A DNA stretch of 64,000 nt from Bacteroidetes bacterium UBA7674. GTDB lineage: Bacteria > Bacteroidota > Bacteroidia > Chitinophagales > Chitinophagaceae. Position 1 is the first letter of the stretch; every line of letters starts with the position of its first letter. The notes under the pieces were generated by a model. It saw nothing but the letters and a program-made list of their open reading frames with translations, was not told the origin of the DNA and made no database searches. Position numbers and translations under genes: made by a program. Positions 15,998 to 23,993 of the stretch are shown here, piece by piece. The DNA lies in NCBI GenBank assembly GCA_002483105.1, contig DLHG01000015.1:186001-250000 (forward strand), given 5' to 3'.

Positions 15998-16103
15998 AGA
16001 ACTAAGTTAACGAACCCTCTTTAACATTTCATTTTTTTCCGTCAAAACATGATATGTGTCACTCCCCGTAAGGGTTTCATGATAAAAACGATGATATAGG
16101 CTT

Positions 16104-16139
16104 GTTAACCGCTCGTTAACCAGTTGCAAACCAAGGGTT
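16104..16139 (+). repeat. GTTAACC direct repeats upstream of a small gene
   Basis: GTTAACC occurs at 16104-16110 and 16115-16121 (11-base period), with a looser GGGTTAAG further right. The sites lie about 60 bases upstream of a near-consensus -7 (CATATTTG, 16179-16186) and could be a regulator-binding array. Confidence 0.3.
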
Positions 16140-16206
16140 AAGCAGGGCTGAAAATTTTAATACGGGCGCTTATCGCCTCATATTTGTATCAACAAAAACA
16201 ACGAAC

Positions 16207-16356
16207 ATGAAAACTTTAAATTTTAATCTTCGCGCATTGTTACATAAGATGGCTGCTTTCATTGAAAAGCATAGTCCTATCAAAGGTGAACTGGTTGACG
16301 TAGAGATCACGAAGATCAACGGCCGTGTAAGCTACACTTATACAAAGGTTGGTTAG
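16207..16356 (+). CDS. Small protein of unknown function, paralogue A
   Basis: This 49-residue protein (MKTLNFNLRALLHK at its start) is basic and soluble. Its second half, KGELVDVEITKINGR then SYTYTKVG, parallels the second half of the next small protein, RGQLVEVDFNVKGKD then QYIYTTVKKGG. The two also share a leader of the form AACAACAAAA before ATGAAAAC. Paralogy and the leader make a real gene likely despite the size. The pattern of alternating charged and beta-branched residues suggests a small beta-hairpin. The function is unknown. Confidence 0.6.
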   Translation: MKTLNFNLRALLHKMAAFIEKHSPIKGELVDVEITKINGRVSYTYTKVG

Positions 16357-16514
16357 TTGATGGATTGACTGATTAACAAGTTAATAGACTAACGCGTGTC
16401 CGACAGATAGTTTTAACATTTATGTTAAACAAGTCAGCAAGCTTTGTTAAAACACTCATCACCATTGAAATCTTTACATTTTCTTTCCAACCTTTATCTG
16501 TAACAACAAAACGA

Positions 16515-16688
16515 ATGAAAACTCCTTCAACTAATATACCATTAAAGGGCAAGCCGGTTGTCGGCACCTTTATGACCTATATACATAACTCATCCAAACG
16601 CCGCGGGCAACTGGTAGAGGTTGACTTTAACGTAAAAGGCAAAGACATCCAGTATATATACACTACAGTAAAGAAAGGCGGGCATTGA
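16515..16688 (+). CDS. Small protein of unknown function, paralogue B
   Basis: This 57-residue basic protein begins MKTPSTNIPLKGK and ends VKKGGH. It is related over its C-terminal half to the 49-residue protein 158 bases upstream (G-E/Q-L-V-D/E-V and Y-x-Y-T-x-V). The ATG at 16515 was chosen over an in-frame ATG at 16422 because it reproduces the MKT start and leader of its paralogue. Its stop codon is inside the left arm of the terminator hairpin at 16681-16699. No known domain is recognised. Confidence 0.6.
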   Translation: MKTPSTNIPLKGKPVVGTFMTYIHNSSKRRGQLVEVDFNVKGKDIQYIYTTVKKGGH

Positions 16689-16699
16689 TCATCAATGCC
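16681..16699 (+). terminator. Terminator overlapping the small gene's stop codon
   Basis: Nine-base arms GGCATTGAT and ATCAATGCC around a central C are followed by seven T residues. The TGA stop (16686-16688) is within the stem. Confidence 0.75.
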
Positions 16700-16792
16700 T
16701 TTTTTATTGTCTTTATTTCCCACCTATATTTTTATTAAAAAAATATATCATACAGTCTGATATATATTAGTTTGTGCAAACAACTTATCCCC

Positions 16793-16800
16793 TATATTTG
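16793..16800 (+). promoter_or_regulatory. mdh promoter, -7 element TATATTTG
   Basis: Exact TAnnTTTG match 40 bases before the mdh ATG. A TTTG at 16771-16774 gives a -33 element 18 bases upstream, close to the Bacteroidota consensus spacing. Confidence 0.65.
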
Positions 16801-16840
16801 CGGCATTATTAATTTCAATCATCCCAAAAAGTAGTAGTAA

Positions 16841-17779
16841 ATGAAAGTAACTGTAGTGGGTGCCGGCGCTGTAGGTGCAACTTGCGCTGATAACATTGCC
16901 CGCAAAGAACTGGTAGAAGAGCTGGTGCTCGTAGATATTAAAGAGGGTTTTGCAGAAGGTAAAGCGCTTGACATTTCACAAACAGCTTCATTGCTTGGAT
17001 TTGATACGCGTGTAATAGGTGTAACAAATGATTACTCCAAGACAGCTAACTCTGATGTAGTGGTGATCACTTCAGGTATTCCCCGCAAACCGGGCATGAC
17101 ACGTGAAGAGTTGATAGGCACTAACGCACGCATAGTAGAAGAAGTGAGCAAAAACTTGTTACAACATTCTCCTAATGCTATCATAGTGGTGATATCTAAC
17201 CCTATGGATACAATGACTTACCTGGCCCTGAAATCAACAGGACTGGATAAGCACCGTGTAATAGGCATGGGCGGTATACTGGATAGCGCACGCTTTAAGT
17301 GCTACCTGCAACAAGCGTTGCAATGCTCTCCTAACGATCTGCAGGCTACCGTAATAGGCGGACATGGTGATACTACCATGATACCTCTAACACGCCTTGC
17401 TTCTTTAGCCGGTTCTCCTGTATATAATACACTGAGCGAAGACCAACTGAAACAAATAGCTGCTGATACTATGGTAGGTGGTGCTACACTTACCAAACTG
17501 CTGGGTACTTCAGCATGGTATGCACCGGGCGCGGCAGGAGCTGCACTGGTAGAAAGCATCATCCGTGATGAGAAGAAGGTATTCCCTTGCTGCGTATCGC
17601 TGGAAGGTGAGTATGGCCAGAACGACATCTGCCTGGGTGTACCGGTAGTAATAGGCCGTAACGGTTGGGAAAAGATCGTTGACTATAAACTGACTGCTGA
17701 CGAACAAGAAGCATTCAACAAATCTGCTGATGCTGTACGCAGCATGAACCAGGTGCTGGATACCCTGGTTACAAATTAA
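16841..17779 (+). CDS. mdh: Malate dehydrogenase (LDH-like type)
   Basis: The 312-residue enzyme oxidises L-malate to oxaloacetate with NAD+ in the TCA cycle. The NAD-binding loop is VVGAGAVGA (5-13), with D32 after strand 2 selecting NAD+. Substrate arginines R82 and R88 in GIPRKPGMTREE mark it as a malate rather than lactate dehydrogenase. D149 and R152 (LDSARF) and catalytic H176 (IGGHGD) are intact. The length is that of the tetrameric LDH-like MDH group found in Bacteroidota and Chlorobi. It has its own promoter and terminator, so it is a monocistronic unit. Confidence 0.95.
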   Translation: MKVTVVGAGAVGATCADNIARKELVEELVLVDIKEGFAEGKALDISQTASLLGFDTRVIGVTNDYSKTANSDVVVITSGIPRKPGMTREELIGTNARIVEEVSKNLLQHSPNAIIVVISNPMDTMTYLALKSTGLDKHRVIGMGGILDSARFKCYLQQALQCSPNDLQATVIGGHGDTTMIPLTRLASLAGSPVYNTLSEDQLKQIAADTMVGGATLTKLLGTSAWYAPGAAGAALVESIIRDEKKVFPCCVSLEGEYGQNDICLGVPVVIGRNGWEKIVDYKLTADEQEAFNKSADAVRSMNQVLDTLVTN

Positions 17780-17819
17780 AAATTCAAAAGCCAAAATTCA
17801 AAAAGGCTTAGTGATATTT

Positions 17820-17850
17820 TAAAGGGTCTCGGTTAAACCGAGACCCTTTA
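17820..17850. terminator. Bidirectional terminator between mdh and the T9SS pair
   Basis: A 15-base near-perfect palindrome (TAAAGGGTCTCGGTT and its complement) has a tiny apex and is followed by TTTTTTG on the plus strand. On the minus strand it sits beyond the stop at 17872. Confidence 0.8.
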
Positions 17851-17871
17851 TTTTTTGCATCTATGAAACGT

Positions 17872-19149
17872 CTATTTCATTATCGTGAACTGCACTGACT
17901 CTTGCGGGCGATTGTCTATGCGGAGGAAGTAGTTACCTGATGGGAGGTTGCTTACATCTACTTGCTTTTGGTAGAATGTAGTTGGCGCTTCGTTCCAATG
18001 GCGAACTGACTTCCCTGTTGCATCGAAGATGGTGATGGCGAATGGTGTTGTTTGTGCCGTGTTGAGGTTAATATTGATAGTGTTACTTGCCGGGTTAGGA
18101 TAAACCTTCAGCGCACTTTGGTGACGGACATTATTTTGTACGCCGGCAGGATCGAACTCTTCATAATAGTAACGGATCTTCCCGCTGCCCTGTTGTGGAA
18201 TGAACGAACCTGATGTCGCGTTCCACGGCAATTCGGCCTGTGTCTCTATCAAGTTAGCGCTGGTATAAGTACACTGCAATGCTATGGTGTTCTCCCATAC
18301 ACCATTCGTCAACGTCTCTTCGAGCCGACTCAACATATTATGGTCATTATCGTAATCCATATGCCACCTTAGGGTAGTTTCCCATACATTATTCTGCCAG
18401 CCCTGGATCTCTGTTACGACCACATCGTTGTTTCCATCATAAATGTATATGCCGCGTGAAGTATATATCCATCCACCAGAATAATAAGCATTGGAGGCAG
18501 TATCCATATTGTCACCGCTATATGTATATTCAGCTAAGCTGTATGGAGTGTATGCCGTGCCATCCCATATAGTAGTCAGCACTTCCGTCAATTTGCCTGC
18601 AGTGTATGTATTGGTGACCATCCTGTCATTTTCGTAGGCGTTCATCACATTGTCCCATAGCTGCAGTTCGGTCGTCAATAAGCCGTCAGGCCCGTAAGTG
18701 CGTATCTCACGGGACATGGGTTCCAATGGTTGGCCTACCCCTATCCACTCGTCCACATAGGTTGTGTCCCAGATACTATTTGAGTAATGGTAAGTGGTGA
18801 CACCGCCCGTATCCCATGCAGTACCATTCCATCCGGCACCATAGCTACGTGTTAAACGGCCATCGTTATCATACTGATAGGTGTAGCGAATAGAGTTGAT
18901 TCCCATACTCATGAACAGCTCCTCATCAGGGGCCCATTGTAGATTTTCTCCCCATATGCCTGTCCGATCTCCACTCTCAGCATTCAATAATGCTCTCCCG
19001 AAAGAGTAACCATAGTGCGTGGAACCTCCAAACACATAGCTGCCACTGTAGAAAGAAGAATCAGATTTAGCTATCAAGCGGATAGACTGCGCTGGTGCTA
19101 CAAACGAGTTAACAAGTAATATACAACTAAGTAAAAAATGTCTTTTCAT
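17872..19149 (-). CDS. Secreted T9SS type A cargo protein, paralogue 1
   Basis: The 425-residue protein has a signal peptide (MKRHFLLSCILLVNSFVAPA, then QSIRLIAKSD). Its middle is made of tandem about 40-residue beta units with recurring Y-T/Y-x-x-D-N and W-D-G/N-x-x-Y patterns (ITTYHYSNSIWD, EYTYSGDNMD, RGIYIYDGNND), reminiscent of YD-type wrapping repeats. The end is a T9SS type A sorting domain (VYPNPASNTININL to FLRIDN), so it should be secreted and then anchored or released. It is a tandem duplicate of the next gene upstream on this strand. Function unknown. Confidence 0.85.
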   Translation of the reverse strand: MKRHFLLSCILLVNSFVAPAQSIRLIAKSDSSFYSGSYVFGGSTHYGYSFGRALLNAESGDRTGIWGENLQWAPDEELFMSMGINSIRYTYQYDNDGRLTRSYGAGWNGTAWDTGGVTTYHYSNSIWDTTYVDEWIGVGQPLEPMSREIRTYGPDGLLTTELQLWDNVMNAYENDRMVTNTYTAGKLTEVLTTIWDGTAYTPYSLAEYTYSGDNMDTASNAYYSGGWIYTSRGIYIYDGNNDVVVTEIQGWQNNVWETTLRWHMDYDNDHNMLSRLEETLTNGVWENTIALQCTYTSANLIETQAELPWNATSGSFIPQQGSGKIRYYYEEFDPAGVQNNVRHQSALKVYPNPASNTININLNTAQTTPFAITIFDATGKSVRHWNEAPTTFYQKQVDVSNLPSGNYFLRIDNRPQESVQFTIMK

Positions 19150-19166
19150 GATGTCTTATATCGCTT

Positions 19167-20444
19167 CTATCTAATGACGGTAAATTGCACCGATTCGTTA
19201 GGACGATTATCGATACGGAGGAAGTAGCTGCCTGACGGGAGGTTGCTCACATCGACTTGTTTTTGGTAGAACGTAGTTGGAGCTTCGTTCCAGTGGCGGA
19301 CTGACTTCCCTGTTGCATCGAAGATGGTGATGGCGAATGGCCTGTCTTGTGTCGCATGGAGATTGATGTTGATGTTGTTGTTTGCAGGGTTAGGGTAAAC
19401 ATGGAACGCACTCTGTTCCTGAACAGCACTTATGGAAGATGGGTCGAACTCTTCGTAATAGTACAGCGCCTTTCTACTTTCGCCTTCTTCCGGATTGAAT
19501 TGTCCTGTAACGTCGTCCCATTCAGAAGTAACGGACGTCTCTATCAGGTTATGCATATTGTACGTTATTGTTTTGTAGAGCCAATTCACCCATTGGCCAT
19601 TATCGTGTCCTTGCATGTTCTCGATGAGTAAGCTGTGATCACTGTTGTATGTATTGAGTCTTCTGCTCATGGGCTTCCAGATGCCTAACGACCACATCTG
19701 GTCTTCCACTATTATCGCGTCATCGTTCACATCATATGAGTACAGCCACCTATTAGAGTTCTCCCAACCGTTGTTGTATTGTTCCATGATACTGGTAGCT
19801 ATATTATCACCGACATAAGTATATGTTTGGCGAGACAGCGGCTGCCATGCGCCTCCATCCCATTGCTCTCCAAGTACTTGTGTCAATTGCCCGGAAGTAT
19901 AGCTAAGGTTGATCCGTTGTTGATTCACATATTGGCTGATGTTACCATTCCAGCCTTGCCATATTTGTGTCACAACGCCATCTTGCCCCCACACATAGAT
20001 AGTTCGCTGACTGTGAGCCCAGATACCGTTGTTCTTATTATCTATACTGTAAGTATCAATTCCGCTGGTATTATAATGAAAATGGTACGCCGCAACAGTG
20101 TCCCAATTATTATTCACGAAGCGTGATTTGTAAGAGTTTTTGATCCTGTCAACATTATCATACTCGAATACAGATTTATAGGCATCAATGTTCTGGCCAG
20201 TGATCTCACTGAATCGCAGCATACCCACCTCATCGGCAGCCCATCTGTTCCACCCTGTCCTTTCGGTAGTTTCGGTGTTCACGAAAGATCTGCCGAATGA
20301 ATAATTGTACGTAGAGGTATCAACAATCCTGAAGTCTGCATTATGAAAGATAAAATTTGCGGCTGCTTTAAGCCTTACTGATTGAGCTTGTGCAATAGTG
20401 CCCGCGCAAAGAAGTGCGCAACCGAGAAGTCGTAATTTATTCAT
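19167..20444 (-). CDS. Secreted T9SS type A cargo protein, paralogue 2
   Basis: This 425-residue paralogue has exactly the same length as its neighbour and lies 17 bases upstream of it, probably co-transcribed. It has a signal peptide (MNKLRLLGCALLCAGTIAQA), similar about 40-residue repeats (HFHYNTSGID, RQTYTYVGDNIA, RWLYSYDVND) and a T9SS type A domain starting at HVYPNPANNNININL. The C-terminal about 70 residues are nearly identical to the neighbour, including an uninterrupted 41-base identical DNA stretch, while the N-terminal two thirds diverge strongly. The contrast suggests gene conversion or strong constraint on the sorting domain. Confidence 0.85.
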   Translation of the reverse strand: MNKLRLLGCALLCAGTIAQAQSVRLKAAANFIFHNADFRIVDTSTYNYSFGRSFVNTETTERTGWNRWAADEVGMLRFSEITGQNIDAYKSVFEYDNVDRIKNSYKSRFVNNNWDTVAAYHFHYNTSGIDTYSIDNKNNGIWAHSQRTIYVWGQDGVVTQIWQGWNGNISQYVNQQRINLSYTSGQLTQVLGEQWDGGAWQPLSRQTYTYVGDNIATSIMEQYNNGWENSNRWLYSYDVNDDAIIVEDQMWSLGIWKPMSRRLNTYNSDHSLLIENMQGHDNGQWVNWLYKTITYNMHNLIETSVTSEWDDVTGQFNPEEGESRKALYYYEEFDPSSISAVQEQSAFHVYPNPANNNININLHATQDRPFAITIFDATGKSVRHWNEAPTTFYQKQVDVSNLPSGSYFLRIDNRPNESVQFTVIR

Positions 20445-20609
20445 CTGTTGGAGTTTAGGTTAAGAATAAGTTTCAGTTTATAAGTGTGAGGCTGCGGTTC
20501 CATTGCTACCTCCTGATAATAAGACGTTGCTTAAAAGAACATACCCTAGTGAATACCTCCAAAATACTCAAAGAAAATTTTTACGAATAAGTGTATAACT
20601 GAAAGTTGA

Positions 20610-20634
20610 ACGGGCGCCGAAGGAGCCCGTTTTT
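20610..20634 (+). terminator. Orphan plus-strand terminator
   Basis: Stem ACGGGC / GCCCGT with a 9-base loop, followed by TTTTG. All flanking genes run on the minus strand, so its transcript is unknown. Confidence 0.5.
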
Positions 20635-20701
20635 GTATCGCAAGCGAATGCTTGTCCTATGTTGGGTCCAAGTGAATACTCGGACCAGTATAAAAAATAA
20701 A

Positions 20702-20728
20702 AGGAGCAGGACTTACATCCTTGCTCCA
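20702..20728 (-). terminator. Terminator of the YceI/cytochrome/DUF5777 cluster
   Basis: GGAGCA-GGA pairs with TCC-TTGCTCC (one bulge). On the minus strand it is followed by TTTTATTTTTT, 56 bases past the DUF5777 stop. Confidence 0.65.
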
Positions 20729-20783
20729 TTTACACCTTATGAAAATTACCCCATGTAAATATAGTATCTATATGGGATTTTTA

Positions 20784-21719
20784 CTAGTATATTTTATTCC
20801 TCGAACCTTCAAATCCCTTTGGCTTTACGATAGTAAAGACGCGTGAGATGTTGAAACCGAAGTGAATATCACCTTTATCCCAGCGTCCCGGCGTCTGGCC
20901 TATAAAGGCACGTTCCGTAACCGTAGTAGCATTGGAGAATATCAATTGGAATACGTGTCCGCCTGTTTCTATATCCAGCCCAACAGAAAGCGCATTTTGA
21001 TAACCGTTCAGTTTAGCTCCGGGGATAGTGTAGAAATATTCACCTGTCAGGGCCAGCCTGTTATTCAGCTTCAAACGGCCACCTAAGCCGACAGCAAATA
21101 CATCATTTGGTTCAGCAGTAGTTGGCACCAGGTTGTAGTGAATATGTGTCGGGGTTAATTGCAGCGACAGCCAGTTGTTAAACTTGCGCGCTATCAATAA
21201 CTGATTTGCATAGGCGAGCCTGTTGCTGAAATAATACTCCATGCCCGGAGGCACTGTTACATCCATGCTCTTGAGATAGATGCCTCCAAAATAACTCAGG
21301 CTGAAGGGCATTTTATTATCTACCGTCTGGCGGAGAACTTTTGCTTTAATGAAACCGTCGTACTCTTTCTCGTAAGTACCGCGCGCTACACCTACCATCA
21401 GCCAGTCGGTAACACCGTAATCAAACGACAGCTTGGTAGTGGCATTATCCAGCCCGAAGAAGTTCTTGAAACTTTGGTTCAGCGCACCGAAACGGTGAAT
21501 GATCCTGAAGTCGAGCACGCCCTTTCCTACATTCTCTATACTATGCCCATTAATGACACGGGTAGCCTTAAATGTAGCAGAAGTATATTCCTTTTTCTTC
21601 TCAGTGCCGTCATCAAGCATTTTCAACAAGTCATCAGCACTTGTAGAATCAGTTTGAGCTGATGAAGTAAAGGCAAAAAGAAGTGCGGCAAACGAGAGTA
21701 TATATTTTCTACGAATCAT
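20784..21719 (-). CDS. DUF5777 family outer-membrane beta-barrel protein
   Basis: The 311-residue protein has a signal peptide (MIRRKYILSFAALLFAFTSSA). A short linker (about 25-50) follows, then beta strands typical of DUF5777 barrels, with the family-like segments GVLDFRIIHRFG, LSFDYGVTDWLMVGVARG and HFGFNISRVF. Outer-membrane location is inferred from the strand pattern. It is the last gene of a leftward run that starts with a YceI gene at 28136. YceI and DUF5777 proteins recurring next to cytochrome-like lipoproteins suggests a shared envelope process, perhaps lipid or redox carrier handling. Confidence 0.8.
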   Translation of the reverse strand: MIRRKYILSFAALLFAFTSSAQTDSTSADDLLKMLDDGTEKKKEYTSATFKATRVINGHSIENVGKGVLDFRIIHRFGALNQSFKNFFGLDNATTKLSFDYGVTDWLMVGVARGTYEKEYDGFIKAKVLRQTVDNKMPFSLSYFGGIYLKSMDVTVPPGMEYYFSNRLAYANQLLIARKFNNWLSLQLTPTHIHYNLVPTTAEPNDVFAVGLGGRLKLNNRLALTGEYFYTIPGAKLNGYQNALSVGLDIETGGHVFQLIFSNATTVTERAFIGQTPGRWDKGDIHFGFNISRVFTIVKPKGFEGSRNKIY

Positions 21720-21744
21720 TATGTGTTGTGTGTGCGTGAAGATA

Positions 21745-22290
21745 CTATTGTCGCTTCAAAATACTATTAACCGTTACCTCAATTTCCTTGGCGATCTTCG
21801 TAACCACCATCGAAGGTATTTTTATGCCATAGTCACCCGGCTTCACCTTGAATTTGGAATTAAGTGTAGCTTCAGACCCTTTAACAGTAACAGTTCCCGG
21901 TATCACCACATCTTTAGTAACACCGTGCATCGTCAGTTTACCTGTAGAAGATACATTGTAAGTACCATCCTTGGCAAAATTCACTTTGCTTACATCGGTT
22001 ATAGAGCCTTTATATTCAGCCTTAGGAAACTTGTCACTTTCCATGTAGTTCTCGTTGAAGTGCTCCTGCATCAAGGCCTTTTCAAATTTAAAACTCTTGA
22101 TTGGGAGTGCAAATACAAGGCTTCCTGTTTTACTATCCAATACACTTGCAGCTTCGTTATTAAACGCCTCAATATTCTCCAGGGGTGTACCTGAAAAGAA
22201 AGACACCTTTCCGGTACGCGTCATGTACTTCTGTGCGAAGATCGCGTTACCTATCAATAACAAAGCAATGGTGATGATACTCTTCTTCAT
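21745..22290 (-). CDS. YceI family periplasmic lipid-binding protein
   Basis: The 181-residue protein has a signal peptide (MKKSIITIALLLIGNAIFA) and one YceI/lipocalin-like domain. Visible family signatures are GKVSFFSGTPLENIEAFN, FEKALMQEHFNENYMESDKFP and GKLTMHGVTKDVVIPG. YceI proteins bind isoprenoid lipids such as polyprenyl quinones in their barrel. It sits 25 bases upstream of the DUF5777 gene and 11 bases after the second cytochrome-like gene. A second YceI-type gene opens the cluster at 27588-28136, so two versions serve one module. Confidence 0.92.
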   Translation of the reverse strand: MKKSIITIALLLIGNAIFAQKYMTRTGKVSFFSGTPLENIEAFNNEAASVLDSKTGSLVFALPIKSFKFEKALMQEHFNENYMESDKFPKAEYKGSITDVSKVNFAKDGTYNVSSTGKLTMHGVTKDVVIPGTVTVKGSEATLNSKFKVKPGDYGIKIPSMVVTKIAKEIEVTVNSILKRQ

Positions 22291-22301
22291 ACTATTGGGT
22301 T

Positions 22302-22700
22302 TTAATTGTTCAATGCGCCCTGGTTAACCCAGGCAGTTATCTTATTAATGTTACAATCAGAAAGTTTACTCATACCCTGCGGCATTGGGCTGAAGCCTGT
22401 CGCATGATTGATTACGCCCACTAACCTATTATTGGTCACCGCCAGCTTCAATCCTGCATAGCTGCTCATATCATAGCCACCTGCGATAACACTGCTGTTA
22501 TGGCAACTCGCCGTAGCGCAATATTGATCGGTAATCGGCTTGATATGAGTTGCATAGCTCATAGCTGCCGTATCACAGGTATTACCTCCGCCCGTTGGCT
22601 CAGGATAAAGCTGGTCTTCTTTGTCGTTATAACAACCTGCCAGGATCATTAGAGCCACAAGAGGAAGTAATGCTAGTTTAACCTTTGATGTCAATTTCAT
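22302..22700 (-). CDS. Cytochrome-like lipoprotein (single CX4CH module)
   Basis: With the start at 22700 the protein has 132 residues and a lipoprotein signal ending in the lipobox LAGC. It has one module like those of the next gene: HIKPITDQYCATASCHN, then GYDMSSYAGLK, and the ending MPQGMSKLSDCNINKITAWVN. The heme-type motif has four residues between the cysteines (C-A-T-A-S-C-H) rather than two. Lipoprotein anchoring in the envelope is inferred. An in-frame ATG immediately after the upstream TAG (22757) would lengthen it by 19 residues but would break the signal sequence pattern. Confidence 0.7.
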   Translation of the reverse strand: MKLTSKVKLALLPLVALMILAGCYNDKEDQLYPEPTGGGNTCDTAAMSYATHIKPITDQYCATASCHNSSVIAGGYDMSSYAGLKLAVTNNRLVGVINHATGFSPMPQGMSKLSDCNINKITAWVNQGALNN

Positions 22701-22757
22701 ACACTTAATATATGCAAACTTGTTGCCAGTTTTTAATAATTTATTTAACAAATTCAT

Positions 22758-23471
22758 CTAATTTTCCAGGGCTCCTGCTGCAATCCACTTTTCCACCTGC
22801 CTGATCTTACAGTCGGATAGCTTAGAGGCCCCTTGCGGCATAAAGGAAAAGCCCGATTGATGTTTTATAGATCCTAACAGCCTGCCATCCTGCACTACAG
22901 ACGTTACGCCGGTGAATGTTGTGAGGTTCACACCATCATTTGCCAGGGTACTGTTGTGGCAGCCAACGCAATTCTGCTGAAGTATCGGTTTGATGCCGGT
23001 ATTGTAAGTGATATTGTTTGTATCACAAAGTACCACACAGTTTGTTCCGTTCTGAGCCCCTTCATTTATCCAACGTTTGATAAGAGCTATCTGTGCTTGT
23101 GGCAATGGAGGCATACCCTGCGGCATCCTTTTATCAATATCATCTTCAACCAGCGATTCGTATATATCACTGCCATTTGCATCAAAGGGCTTTATGCCAT
23201 CGTTATCACCGGTGTTCATTATGTTGTTGTATCCATCAAGTATATAGCCCTCCTGGTGTGAAGCAGCATTGTGGCAACCACCCATGGCACAATTAGAAAG
23301 AAAGATAGGTAGAATGTCTCTCTCAAAGCAAATACTCGTATCTACCGGTTGATTCGTAGTCGTATCATTAGTATTTACCGTAGGTACGGCCTGAAATGGC
23401 TCATGCTTACACGCTATTGTAAAACAAAAAACTACAGATACTAGTAAGGCGCACATCCAAATTCTCTTCAT
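22758..23471 (-). CDS. Cytochrome-like lipoprotein (two modules)
   Basis: The 237-residue lipoprotein (lipobox IACKH near residue 22) has two cytochrome-like modules. The first has C-A-M-G-G-C-H, spacing four, and the second a canonical CXXCH (NCVGCHNST). Each module ends with MPQGM or MPQGA plus a W-I/x-x-x-G-A pattern (IKRWINEGAQN, VEKWIAAGALEN). This resembles the planctomycete-type cytochrome c domains that bind a heme and often act in periplasmic electron transfer. Whether the CX4CH form binds heme is uncertain. Both lipoproteins share PQGxSKLSDCxI, so one probably arose by duplication. The ATG at 23471 was used rather than a TTG just before it. Confidence 0.75.
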   Translation of the reverse strand: MKRIWMCALLVSVVFCFTIACKHEPFQAVPTVNTNDTTTNQPVDTSICFERDILPIFLSNCAMGGCHNAASHQEGYILDGYNNIMNTGDNDGIKPFDANGSDIYESLVEDDIDKRMPQGMPPLPQAQIALIKRWINEGAQNGTNCVVLCDTNNITYNTGIKPILQQNCVGCHNSTLANDGVNLTTFTGVTSVVQDGRLLGSIKHQSGFSFMPQGASKLSDCKIRQVEKWIAAGALEN

Positions 23472-23477
23472 CAATTC

Positions 23478-23885
23478 CTATTTAATAACACATCCTGTAA
23501 GGGAAACTCCCATCACATTACCTGAACAAAAGCCGGAAACAGTAATTGTTTTACCTTCCGATACATCTGTCGCCTTATCTCTCATACTACATACCACCGG
23601 CATCATCGGGTCGCCTGTTTCCAGTATTACCGTATTTCCGCCTTCCTGGTTAGCTTCTATGCTGTTCACAACACCCGTCACTTCCAGCGCTTTGTTCAGA
23701 TACGACTCATTGGCTTTTGTCTCATCTTCTGAAAACTCTTTTGCCAGTTGCGTTGCAGAAATTGTAAGCCCTTGCACCTCTTCTATTTGTTTCGGCGCTT
23801 TATTCCATATCCTGTAGCCGGCTATAGCTCCTATAGACCCAAGAATGAGGATAGTTACTATTATATATCTTGCTTTTCTGTTCAT
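23478..23885 (-). CDS. OB-fold (tRNA_anti-like) membrane-anchored protein
   Basis: The 135-residue protein begins with a basic end and one hydrophobic segment (ARYIIVTILILGSIGAIAGY, about 4-23). This is an N-terminal anchor with the rest outside the cytoplasm. The C-terminal part (about 45-135) resembles the OB-fold tRNA_anti-like family: LEVTGVVNSIEANQEGGNTV, VVCSMRDKATDV and ITVSGFCSGNVMGV. Two cysteines (in VVCSM and SGFCSG) plus a terminal GC could form disulfides. The ATG at 23885 gives the anchor at the right place. It lies 6 bases before the cytochrome-like genes; its role there is unknown. Confidence 0.65.
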   Translation of the reverse strand: MNRKARYIIVTILILGSIGAIAGYRIWNKAPKQIEEVQGLTISATQLAKEFSEDETKANESYLNKALEVTGVVNSIEANQEGGNTVILETGDPMMPVVCSMRDKATDVSEGKTITVSGFCSGNVMGVSLTGCVIK

Positions 23886-23993
23886 TCCTATTGAAAATAC
23901 AATATTCAGATTCAAAAATACAGCCATCAGAGCCTTGCAACGTACAATTATATGACGAAACGGGAAATTAGCAGGATGAGGACTAATAGATAG

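Larger units (their letters stand above)
20445..20783. other. Spacer with two terminator hairpins
   Basis: No credible gene in these 339 bases. It holds a plus-strand hairpin-T structure at 20610-20634 with no annotated plus-strand gene upstream, and a minus-strand terminator at 20702-20728 for the DUF5777 gene. The presumed promoter of the T9SS pair should lie just beyond 20444, but no TAnnTTTG match was seen there. Confidence 0.5.
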
